From Alphaproteobacteria bacterium (GTDB lineage: Bacteria; Pseudomonadota; Alphaproteobacteria; DSM-16000; Inquilinaceae): DNA of 64,000 nucleotides. Positions 17,699-26,197 of the stretch are shown in pieces; positions within the stretch are counted from its first letter, which is position 1; each line of letters begins with the position of its first letter. The stretch is from assembly GCA_028284045.1 (NCBI GenBank), contig JANQSN010000058.1:62001-126000 (forward strand), in the 5' to 3' direction. The notes below the pieces were generated by a model that was not told the origin of the DNA, ran no database searches, and saw nothing but the letters and a program-made list of their open reading frames with translations. Made by a program: the position numbers and the translations under genes.

Positions 17699-18212
17699 GC
17701 ATGCCTCCACCAGGAACGTGTGGTGGGATGCCGCGACGGCGCCCGAGGGAGTCGCTATCGACGGTTGCTCGTTGTCGCTGAGTATTCGCCTCTATTGGCC
17801 CATAAGGGCGCCGGCGCTCTCTCTCTCTTCTGAGCGGCAAAATGGGGGTGCCGCCTCCAAAGACAGAGGCAGAACAAAAGATCGCAACAACAGAGAGAAT
17901 ATATCACGGGCTTATGATTATCGGTAGCGTTAATTCGTTTACGAAGCGCTGCGATGCCGAAAATTGCCGAAACCTCCAATCGGCCGCCGAGACGGATTTT
18001 TTCCGCGCCGGTAAGCCTCTAGATTGAAACGGGTTTGCAGAATCTATTGCGGCGCACAAAGCGAATTTTGCTGCGCCGCAAAATTCTTCACCGAGAATGC
18101 TTGCGCGTTTCTTGCTGCATTGCAAAAACGCCCATCTCGTGCAGCGGCCAAAGCGGAAAGCGGAAAGCGGATCGGTTAGCGATCGGACCGGACAGGCGGC
18201 CAACGGTGAAGG
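17699..18212. other. Gene-free spacer between mnmA and the SQR operon
   Basis: This stretch of about 510 bases is more AT-rich than its surroundings, especially 17880-18090, and should hold the promoter of the SQR operon on the - strand. The short ORFs within it have no coding character. It contains an unusual pair of overlapping hairpins, listed separately. I could not assign -35/-10 elements with confidence. Confidence 0.6.
18047..18086. repeat. Two overlapping, mutually exclusive hairpins
   Basis: TTGCGGCGCA (18047-18056) is the perfect inverse of TGCGCCGCAA (18072-18081). GAATTTTGC (18063-18071) is the perfect inverse of GCAAAATTC (18078-18086). The two stems share bases and cannot form together. 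This resembles an attenuator-like switch or a nested operator. No gene starts nearby on the + strand. On the - strand it lies about 130 bases after mnmA and about 350 bases before the SQR gene. Confidence 0.5.
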
Positions 18213-19379
18213 TCAGGCGGCGCTGCGGTCCGGCGATCCGGCCGGCGCCGCCCCTTCAGCCGCGGCGCTGTCGGTGCCGGCGATCCAGCCGCCGCCGAGG
18301 ACGCGGGTGTTCTGATAGAAGACCGCGGCCTGGCCGGGCGAGACGCCGTATTGTGGGTCCGCCAGCGCGACCGTGGCGCCGCCGGTGCCGTCGCGCCGGA
18401 CCCGCGCCGGCACGGCCGGCTGGGTGGAGCGCAGCTTCACCGCGACCGCGATGCCGTCATCGCCGTCCGCCTCCGCCGGTCCCAGCCAGTTCACGTCGCG
18501 CACGCGCACGGTGCGGCAGGCCAGCGCCGCCTTGGGCCCGACGACGACCTGCCGGCGCGCCGGATCGAGGCGCACGACATAGAGCGGGTTCGCGGCGGCG
18601 ATGCCCAGGCCGCGGCGCTGGCCGACGGTGTAGTGCACGATGCCGTCGTGCCGGCCCAGCACCCGGCCGTCGAGGTCGACGATCTCGCCGGGTGCCGCCG
18701 CATCGGGCCGCAGCTTGGCCAGCACGCCGCTATACCGGCCCTCCGGCACGAAGCAGATGTCCTGGCTCTCCGGCTTGGCTGCCACCGGCAGGGCGAGGCG
18801 GGCCGCCAACGCCCGTGTCGCGGCCTTGTCGAGCCGGCCTAAGGGGAAGCGCAGGAAATCGAGCTGGTCCCGCGTCGTCGCGAACAGGAAGTAGCTCTGG
18901 TCCTTCGCCGGGTCGGTGCCGGTGTGAAGCTCCGGCCCCGCCGGGCCGTCGACCCGGCGGACATAGTGACCGGTGGCCAGCGCCTCGGCCCCCAGATCGC
19001 GCGCGGTCTCCAGCAAGTCGCGGAACTTGACCCGCTGATTGCAGCGCACGCAGGGGATCGGCGTCTCGCCGGCGACATAGCTGTCGGCGAAGTCGTCGAT
19101 CACGGCGGCGCGGAAGCGCTGTTCGAAGTCCAGCACGTAGTGCGCGATGCCGATATGGTCGGCGACCCGGCGGGCGTCGTGGATGTCCTGGCCGGCGCAG
19201 CAGGCGCCCTTGCGCCCGACCGCCTGGCCGTGGTCGTAGAGCTGCAGCGTGATACCGACGACCTCGTGGCCCTGTTCGGCCAGCAGCGCAGCGGTCACCG
19301 AGCTGTCGACGCCGCCGGACATGGCGACGACGATGCGGTGGCGCGGGCCGTCGGCCCTAGAGGAAACCGTGTCCGTCAT
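18213..19379 (-). CDS. mnmA: tRNA-specific 2-thiouridylase MnmA
   Basis: MnmA transfers sulfur to uridine 34 of Lys, Glu and Gln tRNAs, using ATP to activate the base. The 388 residues match the family length. The PP-loop motif SGGVDSSV is at 21-28. The catalytic cysteine pair is C110 (in PCVRC) and C209 (in DICFVPEG). The gene ends the long SUF operon, 48 bases after sufA. The sulfur it uses normally comes from a cysteine desulfurase, two of which are encoded just upstream, so the placement makes functional sense. Confidence 0.96.
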   Translation of the reverse strand: MTDTVSSRADGPRHRIVVAMSGGVDSSVTAALLAEQGHEVVGITLQLYDHGQAVGRKGACCAGQDIHDARRVADHIGIAHYVLDFEQRFRAAVIDDFADSYVAGETPIPCVRCNQRVKFRDLLETARDLGAEALATGHYVRRVDGPAGPELHTGTDPAKDQSYFLFATTRDQLDFLRFPLGRLDKAATRALAARLALPVAAKPESQDICFVPEGRYSGVLAKLRPDAAAPGEIVDLDGRVLGRHDGIVHYTVGQRRGLGIAAANPLYVVRLDPARRQVVVGPKAALACRTVRVRDVNWLGPAEADGDDGIAVAVKLRSTQPAVPARVRRDGTGGATVALADPQYGVSPGQAAVFYQNTRVLGGGWIAGTDSAAAEGAAPAGSPDRSAA

Positions 19380-19427
19380 CGCGTTCGTCTTGGCCGGTGC
19401 CGCGCCGAGCCCCGCCCGCGCCGCCCC

Positions 19428-19793
19428 TTACGTCGCGGCGGCGGCGCCTTCCGGCTTATCGGCCACCCGGAAACTCTCGCCGCAGCCGCAGCGGTCGATC
19501 TCGTTCGGGTTGTTGAAGACGAACTGGGCACCCAGGTCGCGTTCCACCCAATCCATCTCGGTGCCGATCAGGAAGAAGCTCGCCGTCGGCTCGATCAGCA
19601 CGGTCACGCCATGGCTCTCCACGGCGTCTTCCAGCGGCTTCTTCTCCGTGGCGTACTCCATGGTGTAGCTGAGGCCGGAGCAGCCGCGTGCCTTGACGCC
19701 GACGCGCAAGCCCACCACCGGCTTGCCGGCCGCCGCCATCAGCTCCTTCAGCCGCGCCGCGGCGCGTTCCGTCAGCGTGATCGGTGCCTTCAT
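19428..19793 (-). CDS. sufA: A-type iron-sulfur carrier (SufA/ErpA family)
   Basis: This protein carries assembled Fe-S clusters to target apo-proteins. I chose the ATG at 19793, giving 121 residues, because the family typically begins at this point (ITLTERA). A longer frame to 19826 only adds a basic leader. The three conserved ligands are C38 (in ARGCSG) and C102/C104 (in RCGCGES). The gene is preceded by sufT with a 139-base spacer that holds a strong hairpin. SufA and ErpA cannot be separated by eye; the operon argues for SufA. Confidence 0.92.
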   Translation of the reverse strand: MKAPITLTERAAARLKELMAAAGKPVVGLRVGVKARGCSGLSYTMEYATEKKPLEDAVESHGVTVLIEPTASFFLIGTEMDWVERDLGAQFVFNNPNEIDRCGCGESFRVADKPEGAAAAT

Positions 19794-19840
19794 CGCCACC
19801 ATCCGTCGGATCCTTCTTCTTACCACTCTTGCCGTCGCCA

Positions 19841-19906
19841 GCCCGCTCCCCCGCCCGGCCCCCCATTCCAGGATACTGACGTGGGGGGCCGGGCGGGGGA
19901 GCGGGC
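19841..19906. repeat. Perfect 24-bp GC-only hairpin, copy 1 (sufT-sufA spacer)
   Basis: A 24-base arm (19841-19864) is matched exactly by its inverse (19883-19906) around an 18-base loop. The loop contains ATTCCAGGATACTG. The same design, with the loop inverted, occurs at 24070-24134 in another spacer of the same operon. The stem is exceptionally stable and may set mRNA processing, partial termination or transcript protection. Confidence 0.85.
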
Positions 19907-19932
19907 GGGTCCGTCAGATCACGACCAAGTCC

Positions 19933-20334
19933 TCAATCGAAGCCCAGCGCCATGCGCGCGTCCTCGCCCATCATACCCGGATGCCAGGGCGGGTCCCAGA
20001 CCAGCTCCAAGTCGCAGTCCATCACGCCCTCCACCGATAGGACGGTGGAGCGCACCTGCTCCGGCATGCTGCCGGCGACCGGGCAGTTCGGCGTGGTCAG
20101 CGTCATCTCCACCGCGACCTGGCCGATCGCGTCGATCTCCACCCGGTAGATCAGACCGAGATCGAAGATGTTCACCGGGATCTCCGGATCGAAGATGGTG
20201 CGCAGCACTTCCACGATCGGTCCGGTCAGCGCATGGTCGGGCAACGGCGCCAGATGGGGCGGCAGATCTTCCGCCGCGGCGCCCGGGCCGCTTACCGCGT
20301 CATCCATGGCCTGTCTGTCCTCTGCCAGCGACAT
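19933..20334 (-). CDS. sufT: SufT, MIP18/DUF59-type Fe-S assembly factor
   Basis: This 133-residue protein belongs to the DUF59 (MIP18-like) family, which helps Fe-S cluster maturation or delivery. Typical family signatures are visible: a DPEIPVNIFDLGL segment and TTPNCPVAG with the conserved cysteine. The extra roughly 40 N-terminal residues are polar and probably disordered. It lies 33 bases downstream of sufS in the same operon. The family call is firm; the exact role in cluster delivery is known only in part for the family. Confidence 0.92.
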   Translation of the reverse strand: MSLAEDRQAMDDAVSGPGAAAEDLPPHLAPLPDHALTGPIVEVLRTIFDPEIPVNIFDLGLIYRVEIDAIGQVAVEMTLTTPNCPVAGSMPEQVRSTVLSVEGVMDCDLELVWDPPWHPGMMGEDARMALGFD

Positions 20335-20367
20335 CGCCCTCGCGCTCCCGTTCCGTCTCAGCCGATC

Positions 20368-21633
20368 TCACGCCTCGCCGAACAGCCGGCGGACGTGGTG
20401 AAGCGCGTCCGCCAGCCTATCGACTTCGCCGCGGGTGTTGTAGAGGCCAAACGACGCTCGCGCCGTGCCCGGCAGATCCCACAGATCCATCAGCGGCTGC
20501 GCGCAGTGATGCCCCGCGCGCACCGCCACGCCCTTGCGGTCGAGGATGGTGGCGACGTCGTGGGGATGCGCGCAGTCCAGCGTGAAGGACACGATGGCTG
20601 CCTTCCCCGGCGCCCGGCCGACGATCTCCAGCCCCGGCAGATCGTCCAGCCGCTCCGTCGCATAGGCGAGCAGATCCGCCTCGTGCCGGGCGATCGCGTC
20701 GAAGCCGATGGCCTCGACATAGTCGATCGCCGCGGCCAGGCCCACCGCCTCGATGATCGGCGGGGTGCCGGCCTCGAACTTCCACGGCAGGTCGTTCCAA
20801 ACGGTCTTCTCGAAGCTGACGGAGCGGATCATGTCGCCGCCGCCCTGCCAGGGGGGCATGCGCTCCAAATGCGCCCGCTTGGCGTAGAGCACGCCGATGC
20901 CGCTGGGCCCGTACAGCTTGTGGCCGGTGAAGCAGTAGAAGTCGACGTCCAGCGCGGTGACGTCCACCGGCTGATGCACCACCGCCTGGCTGCCGTCCAG
21001 CAGGACCGGTACGGCGCGTTCATGGGCGAGGCGGATGACCTCATCCACCGGCACCACGGTGCCCAAGACGTTGGAGACATGGGTGACGGCGACCAGGCGC
21101 GTCCGCGGGCCCAGCAGGTCGGCATAGGCGTCGAGATCGAAGCGGCCGTCGCGCTGGACCGGCGCGATCTTCAGCACCACGCCCAGGCGGTCGCGCAGCA
21201 TCTGCCAGGGCACGATGTTCGCGTGATGCTCCATGGCGGAGATGACGATCTCGTCGCCCGCCGACAGGAAGGCGCCGGCATAGCTGTTGGCCACCAGGTT
21301 GATCGCCTCGGTGGTGTTGCGGGCGAAGATCACCTCCTCCACCGCGCCGGCATTGAGGAAGGCGCGGATCCGCTCGCGCGCGCCCTCATAGGCATCGGTG
21401 GCCTGGCCGCTCAACAGATGCAGGCCGCGATGGACATTGGCGTAGTCGGTCTCGGCAAACCCGGTCATCCGGTCCAGCACGGCGCGCGGCTTTTGGGCGG
21501 AGGCGCCGGTGTCGAGATAGACCAGCGGCCGGCCATGCACCTCCCGCGACAGGATCGGGAAGTCCGCCCGGATCCGGGCGACGTCGTAGTCGTTGACCGG
21601 GCTGGCCGGCCAGGTCGCCGTCTCGGCCGCCAT
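20368..21633 (-). CDS. sufS: SufS-type (group II) cysteine desulfurase
   Basis: SufS removes sulfur from cysteine with PLP and feeds it to the SufBCD scaffold. I chose the ATG at 21633, which forms an ATGA overlap with the sufD stop, giving 421 residues. The PLP-binding lysine is K239 in the GHKLYGPSG motif, and the persulfide cysteine is C377 in RAGHHCAQP, the short-loop arrangement of group II enzymes. It is one of two cysteine desulfurases in this operon; the other (26198-27340) is of the NifS/IscS type. No SufE or SufU gene is visible nearby. Confidence 0.96.
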   Translation of the reverse strand: MAAETATWPASPVNDYDVARIRADFPILSREVHGRPLVYLDTGASAQKPRAVLDRMTGFAETDYANVHRGLHLLSGQATDAYEGARERIRAFLNAGAVEEVIFARNTTEAINLVANSYAGAFLSAGDEIVISAMEHHANIVPWQMLRDRLGVVLKIAPVQRDGRFDLDAYADLLGPRTRLVAVTHVSNVLGTVVPVDEVIRLAHERAVPVLLDGSQAVVHQPVDVTALDVDFYCFTGHKLYGPSGIGVLYAKRAHLERMPPWQGGGDMIRSVSFEKTVWNDLPWKFEAGTPPIIEAVGLAAAIDYVEAIGFDAIARHEADLLAYATERLDDLPGLEIVGRAPGKAAIVSFTLDCAHPHDVATILDRKGVAVRAGHHCAQPLMDLWDLPGTARASFGLYNTRGEVDRLADALHHVRRLFGEA

Positions 21634-22982
21634 CACGCGGCCCCCCGTTCCGCCGTGGCGCCGTGGTCGGCCCGGTCGGCGGCCAGCCAATCGGTGACGA
21701 TCTCAGTGAAGTGCTGGCGCACCGCGTCGTCGGCGATCTCGTCCAGCACCTCCACCACGAAGGCCTCGATCAGCAGCGCGCGCGCCCGCTCCGCGTCGAG
21801 CCCGCGCGAGCGCAGGTAGAACAGCGCTTCCGCATCCAGCTCCCCGGCGGTGGCGCCGTGGCTGCATTTGACGTCGTCGGCGAAGATCTCCAGCTCCGGC
21901 TTGCTGTCGATCTCCGCCTGCGGCGACAGCAAGAGGGCGCGGTTCATCTGATAGCCGTCGGTGCGCTGGGCATCGCGTGCCACCTCGATCCGGCCCTGGA
22001 ACACGCCGCGCGCCTGGTCGTCCAGGACGCCCTTGATGACCTGGCGCGAGCGGCAATCCGGCACCGCGTGGCGCACCACCGTCGTGGTGTCCAGCACCTG
22101 CCGGCCGCGGCCGAGATAGGTGCCCGACAGCCGGCATTCGCCGCCACGGCCGGTCAGGACGGCCGCCACCTCGGTCCGCGCGACCGCGCCGCCGGTGGAC
22201 AGCATGAAGCCGTCATACACGGCGTCGCGCGCGACCTGCACCAGCACGGTGGCGAGATGGCTGGTCTCGCCGCCCTCGCGCTGCAGCTTGTAGTGGCCGA
22301 GCCGGGCGCCCGCGCCGACGGTGATCTGCAACACCGGGGTGGTCAGGATCGGCCCGGCCGGGCCGACATGGCGTTCGACCAGCGTGGCGTCGGCGCCGTC
22401 GCCGGCCTCGATGATCAGCCGCGGATGGCTCATCGCCGGGGCGTCGCCGCCGGGCAGCGTGAGGCAGACGATCTCCAGCCGGCCGACCGTCGCGCCCGGC
22501 GCCAGGCGCACCACCAACCCACCGTCGAGAAAGGCGGTGTTGAGCGCGAGGAAGGGGCGTTCGCCGGAGGTCAGGGCCTCGTCCAGCACCGCCGCGGCCG
22601 CGCCGTCGCCGTCGGCCAGCAGGCCGTCGAGCGGGGTCGCGGTGACGCCGGGCAGGTCGGGCGTCGACAGGTCCGGGCGGAACCGGCCGTTGACCAGCAC
22701 CAGCCGGCGATCGGCATCGGTGTCGGCGAGCCATGGGGCAGCTTGCGCGGGATCCACCGCCGCCGGCGCGAGCGTCCAGGCGGTACGGGCCACATCGCGC
22801 AGATCCGTGTAGCGCCAGGCCTCGGTGCGCCGCGTCGGCAGGCCGAGCGCGGTGAAGCGGTCGAGGCCCTGCTGGCGCAGGCGCGCCGCGGCGGCCCCGC
22901 CCGGCCCGTCGGCCCGGAACGCCGCGCGGCCCGCGGCGATCGCCGCCGGCTCCTCCACCGTCATGGTCGCGTTGGTCGCCAT
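21633..22982 (-). CDS. sufD: SufD, SUF scaffold subunit
   Basis: SufD pairs with SufB in the SufBC2D complex that builds Fe-S clusters. The 449 residues match the family, with the beta-helix core and the C-terminal segment CSHGATAGELDAEALFYLRSR that is typical of SufB/SufD. The N-terminal roughly 100 residues are Ala/Arg-rich, as is common for SufD. It is translationally coupled to sufS (ATGA) and separated from sufC by a 297-base spacer filled by a palindromic repeat. Confidence 0.95.
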   Translation of the reverse strand: MATNATMTVEEPAAIAAGRAAFRADGPGGAAAARLRQQGLDRFTALGLPTRRTEAWRYTDLRDVARTAWTLAPAAVDPAQAAPWLADTDADRRLVLVNGRFRPDLSTPDLPGVTATPLDGLLADGDGAAAAVLDEALTSGERPFLALNTAFLDGGLVVRLAPGATVGRLEIVCLTLPGGDAPAMSHPRLIIEAGDGADATLVERHVGPAGPILTTPVLQITVGAGARLGHYKLQREGGETSHLATVLVQVARDAVYDGFMLSTGGAVARTEVAAVLTGRGGECRLSGTYLGRGRQVLDTTTVVRHAVPDCRSRQVIKGVLDDQARGVFQGRIEVARDAQRTDGYQMNRALLLSPQAEIDSKPELEIFADDVKCSHGATAGELDAEALFYLRSRGLDAERARALLIEAFVVEVLDEIADDAVRQHFTEIVTDWLAADRADHGATAERGAA

Positions 22983-23112
22983 TGGTCTTGCTGCTCTTCT
23001 CTCCGACCTGCCGCCGTCGACAATGCGGCGACGACAATCTCTTTCTCTTTGCGCCAGTGGGGCCCGCTCGGCGGCCCCCCGCGGAACACCTCTTGGGCGA
23101 ACACGCCCAACG

Positions 23113-23231
23113 CGTCATGGCCGGACTTGATCCGGCCATCCACGGGTCTCCGCTGGCGCCGTCGCACAGTGGTTGCGAGCGACCGCGCCGCTGGCAGTCC
23201 GTGGATGCCCGCATCGAGTGCGGGCATGACG
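23113..23231. repeat. Composite inverted pair of palindromes in the sufC-sufD spacer
   Basis: Two hairpins of the same build (9-bp stem, 5-base loop) face each other: ATGGCCGGA/TCCGGCCAT at 23117-23139 and ATGCCCGCA/TGCGGGCAT at 23205-23227. Each is bounded outside by CGTC/GACG and inside by CCACGG/CCGTGG, so the whole 119 bases is itself an inverted repeat, like a BIME made of REP units. The ends CGTCAT/ATGACG match those of the 71-base repeat at 31557 and 52602. Confidence 0.8.
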
Positions 23232-23279
23232 GTCAAGCGTTGCCTATTCCGCACGACTCCGACCGCCTTCTCGCCGTCT

Positions 23280-24029
23280 CTACGCCGCTTCCGGCACGAC
23301 GCCGGCGTAGCCGCGGGCTTCCAGCTCCTCCGCCAACTCCGCGCCGCCGGAGCGGACGATCCGCCCGCCGGCCAGGATGTGCACATGGTCCGGCACGATG
23401 TAGCCCAACAGCCGCTGATAATGCGTGATCACCAGGGTCGAGCGCTGCGGGTCGCGCAGCGCGTTGACGCCGTCGGCCACCACCTTCAGCGCGTCGATGT
23501 CGAGGCCGCTGTCGGTCTCGTCCAGCACCGCCAGCCGCGGTTCCAGCAGGGCCATCTGCAGGACCTCGTTGCGCTTCTTCTCGCCGCCGGAGAACCCGAC
23601 ATTGACCGGGCGCTTCAGCATGTCGTCGGCGATGCCCAGCGCGCGGGTCTTGGCGCGCACCAGCTTGATGAAGCCCATGGGGTCCAGCTCATCCTCGCCG
23701 CGCGCCTTGCGGTGGGCATTCAGCGCGGTGCGCAGGAAGGTGGTGGTCGTGACACCCGGGATCTCCAGCGGGTACTGGAAGGCGAGGAAGAGGCCGGCCC
23801 GCGCGCGCTCCTCCGGCTCCATCTCCGCCAGGTCCTCGCCCAAGAAGCGGATCGAGCCGCCGGTGATCTCGTAGCCGTCGCGCCCGGCGATCACGTAGCT
23901 CAACGTGCTCTTGCCGGACCCGTTGGGCCCCATGATCGCGTGAGTCTCGCCGGGGCCGATCGACAGCGACACGCCCTTCAGGATCTCCTTGCCGTCGATT
24001 TCGGCCCTGAGATCTTCGATCTCCAACAT
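23280..24029 (-). CDS. sufC: SufC, ABC-type ATPase of the SUF system
   Basis: SufC is the ATPase that drives conformational change in SufBC2D. The 249 residues match the family. Walker [10 protein letters not shown] is at 34-42, the signature SGGEKKR lies in the middle, and Walker B ends in LDETDSGLD, which is typical of SufC rather than a transporter. It lies between sufB and sufD; 137 bases with a strong hairpin separate it from sufB. Confidence 0.97.
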   Translation of the reverse strand: MLEIEDLRAEIDGKEILKGVSLSIGPGETHAIMGPNGSGKSTLSYVIAGRDGYEITGGSIRFLGEDLAEMEPEERARAGLFLAFQYPLEIPGVTTTTFLRTALNAHRKARGEDELDPMGFIKLVRAKTRALGIADDMLKRPVNVGFSGGEKKRNEVLQMALLEPRLAVLDETDSGLDIDALKVVADGVNALRDPQRSTLVITHYQRLLGYIVPDHVHILAGGRIVRSGGAELAEELEARGYAGVVPEAA

Positions 24030-24069
24030 GCTTCTTGCCTTCTCGTCGTCTTCTTATCTGCTGAACCGG

Positions 24070-24134
24070 CCCGCGCCCCCGCCCGGCCCCCCAACGGCAG
24101 TATCCTGGAATGGGGGGCCGGGCGGGGGCGCGGG
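24070..24134. repeat. Perfect 23-bp GC-only hairpin, copy 2 (sufB-sufC spacer)
   Basis: Arms 24070-24092 and 24112-24134 are exact inverses around a 19-base loop containing CAGTATCCTGGAAT. That 14-base run is the reverse complement of the loop at 19865-19882, so the two elements are the same repeat in opposite orientation. Confidence 0.85.
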
Positions 24135-24166
24135 GCGGCCTCGGCCCGGCGAAACGTCAGATCAAC

Positions 24167-25624
24167 CTAGCCCACGCTGCCTTCCAGGCTGATGCCCACC
24201 AGCTTCTGCGCCTCCACGGCGAACTCCATCGGCAGCACCTGCAGCACCTCGCGGCAGAAGCCGTTGACGATCAGCGCCAAGGCCTCCTCTTCGTCGATGC
24301 CGCGCTGGCGGCAGTAGAAGAGCTGGTCCTCGCTGACCTTCGACGTGGTCGCCTCGTGCTCCACCTGGCCGGTGGGCGTACGGCTTTCGATATAGGGCAC
24401 CGTATGCGCGCCGCACTGGTCGCCGATCAGCAGGCTGTCGCACTGGGTGAAGTTGCGCGCGTTGTCCGCGCCCGGCAGCATGCGCACCAAGCCGCGATAG
24501 GTGTTGTCGGACCGGCCGGCCGAGATGCCCTTGGAGATGATGCGCGAGCGGGTGTTGCGCCCGATATGGATCATCTTGGTGCCGGTATCGGCCTGCTGGC
24601 GGTTGTTGGTAATGGCGACGGAGTAGAATTCCCCGACCGAGTTTTCGCCCTGCAGGATGCAGCTCGGATACTTCCAGGTGATGGCCGAGCCGGTCTCCAC
24701 CTGGGTCCAGGAGACCTTGCTGTTGCGGCCGCGGCAGGCGGCGCGCTTGGTGACGAAGTTATAGATGCCGCCGACCCCGTTCTCGTCACCGGGATACCAG
24801 TTCTGCACGGTGGAGTACTTGATCTCTGCATCGTCCAGGGCGACCAGCTCGACCACCGCGGCGTGGAGCTGGTTCTCGTCGCGCTGCGGCGCCGTACAGC
24901 CTTCCAGATAGCTGACATAGCTGCCGGCGTCGGCGATGATCAGCGTACGCTCGAACTGACCTGTGTTCTGGGCGTTGATCCGGAAGTAGGTCGACAGCTC
25001 CATCGGGCAGCGTACGCCCGGCGGCACATACACGAACGAGCCGTCGGTGAAGACGGCGGAGTTCAGCGCTGCGAAGTAGTTGTCGGAGGTCGGGACCACG
25101 GAGCCGAGATACTTGCGCACCAGATCCGGGTGCTCGCGCACCGCTTCGGAGATCGAGCAGAAGATGACCCCGGCCTCGGCCAGCTTGGCCTTGAAGGTGG
25201 TGGCGACGGAGACGCTGTCGAACACCGCGTCGACGGCGACCACGCCGGCCAGCACCTTCTGCTCGTCCAGCGGGATGCCGAGCTTCTCGTAGGTGCGCAG
25301 CAGCTCCGGATCGACCTCGTCCAGGCTGTTGGGGGCGACCTTCTGCTTCGGCGCGGCGTAGTAGTAGGCGTCCTGGTAGTCGATCGGCGGGAAGGAGACC
25401 TTGGCCCAGTTCGGCTCCGGCATCTCCTGCCAGCGGCGGAAGGCCTTCAGGCGCCAGTCGAGCAGCCAGGCCGGTTCCTCCTTCTTCGCGGAGATGAAGG
25501 CGATCGTGCTCTCGTCGAGGCCCTTGGGCGCCGTCTCCTGCTCGATATCGGTGACGAAGCCGTATTTGTAGCGCTCGTTGGTCACCGAGCGGATCTGCTG
25601 CAGGGTTTCTTCGACTGCGGCCAT
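24167..25624 (-). CDS. sufB: SufB, SUF scaffold subunit
   Basis: SufB is the core scaffold on which Fe-S clusters are assembled with SufC and SufD. The 485 residues are the usual length. Family segments include [15 protein letters not shown] and the cysteine-bearing LEGCTAPQR. The start is the ATG at 25624. A 198-base spacer upstream contains two IscR-like palindromes and an AT-rich stretch, so transcription may start here as well as far upstream at 29.1 kb. Confidence 0.97.
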   Translation of the reverse strand: MAAVEETLQQIRSVTNERYKYGFVTDIEQETAPKGLDESTIAFISAKKEEPAWLLDWRLKAFRRWQEMPEPNWAKVSFPPIDYQDAYYYAAPKQKVAPNSLDEVDPELLRTYEKLGIPLDEQKVLAGVVAVDAVFDSVSVATTFKAKLAEAGVIFCSISEAVREHPDLVRKYLGSVVPTSDNYFAALNSAVFTDGSFVYVPPGVRCPMELSTYFRINAQNTGQFERTLIIADAGSYVSYLEGCTAPQRDENQLHAAVVELVALDDAEIKYSTVQNWYPGDENGVGGIYNFVTKRAACRGRNSKVSWTQVETGSAITWKYPSCILQGENSVGEFYSVAITNNRQQADTGTKMIHIGRNTRSRIISKGISAGRSDNTYRGLVRMLPGADNARNFTQCDSLLIGDQCGAHTVPYIESRTPTGQVEHEATTSKVSEDQLFYCRQRGIDEEEALALIVNGFCREVLQVLPMEFAVEAQKLVGISLEGSVG

Positions 25625-25676
25625 GTCCGCCTTACTCCCTCGTGTCCGTCGCTGACGCGCGGCCCTCGCGGGCCTC

Positions 25677-25701
25677 TTGCCCTACTGAAATAGTCGGTTA
25701 C
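25677..25701 (-). promoter_or_regulatory. IscR type-1-like operator upstream of sufB
   Basis: Read on the - strand, the core is CCGACTATTTCAGTAGGG. Against the 25-base Escherichia coli type-1 IscR consensus as I remember it (ATA-SYYGACT-N5-AGTCRRS-TAT), I count about 20 matching positions. It lies about 53 bases before the sufB start. An iscR-like gene is encoded in the same operon. Confidence 0.6.
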
Positions 25702-25770
25702 TCGGCCGGCGTCCAGCCCGGAACATCGCCGTTTTTCGAATCTTCCGCCGACGCTCGGGTCGGAAATTAT

Positions 25771-25787
25771 CCGACCTGTTAAGTCGG
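25771..25787 (-). promoter_or_regulatory. Second IscR-like dyad upstream of sufB
   Basis: On the - strand CCGACTTAACAGGTCGG has symmetric CCGAC/GTCGG ends and the GACT...GTC spacing of type-1 IscR sites. It is followed by GATAAT, a possible -10 element, so a bound regulator would cover the promoter. It matches the consensus less well than the site at 25677. Confidence 0.45.
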
Positions 25788-25822
25788 ACGTTTCCTTGAG
25801 CCTACCATCGCCCGCCGGATGC

Positions 25823-26152
25823 CTAGCCCAGCATGTTGTTGACTGCGTCGGGCAGCCGCACCGTGAGGCCGTCGAGTTGGTCGGTGACGATGATCTGGCA
25901 GCCCAGCCGCGAGGTCTTGGTCAGGCCGAAGGCGAGGTCGAGCATGTCCTCCTCGTCCTCGCTGGCCGGCGCCAGGCGCGGGTACCAGTCCGTCTCGATG
26001 ATCACATGACAGGTCGAGCAGGCGAGCGACCCCTCGCACGCCCCTTCGATGTCGATGTCGTTGGCATGGGCGACCTCCAGGATCGACAGCCCCGCCGGCG
26101 TCTCCACCTCCCGGCGCGCCCCATCCTTCTCGACGAACACCACCCGCGGCAT
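25823..26152 (-). CDS. fdx: [2Fe-2S] ferredoxin, adrenodoxin type
   Basis: This 109-residue electron carrier has the four cluster ligands C39, C45, C48 and C85 in the Cx5Cx2Cx36C spacing of vertebrate/Isc-type ferredoxins, with the motif [10 protein letters not shown]. In Fe-S assembly this type supplies electrons for sulfur reduction. It lies 45 bases downstream of the IscS-like desulfurase and upstream of sufB, giving the operon an ISC-like front end on a SUF body. Confidence 0.93.
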   Translation of the reverse strand: MPRVVFVEKDGARREVETPAGLSILEVAHANDIDIEGACEGSLACSTCHVIIETDWYPRLAPASEDEEDMLDLAFGLTKTSRLGCQIIVTDQLDGLTVRLPDAVNNMLG

Positions 26153-26197
26153 CTCTCCCCCTCAATGCTGGCTTCTCAGAACGTGATGGCGCCCACG

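Noticed and set aside
17819-17855. CT-repeat and GCGGCA/TGCCGC hairpin before SQR as a promoter element
   Set aside because: The stem is only 6 bp and no promoter hexamers lie at suitable distances.
17904-18203. 99-codon - strand ORF between mnmA and SQR
   Set aside because: It runs through the hairpin pair and the AT-rich spacer, with no family or coding bias.
21663-24170. 835-codon + strand ORF across sufD, the repeat and sufC
   Set aside because: It crosses two firmly identified - strand genes and a palindromic spacer; its residues are the shadow of those genes.
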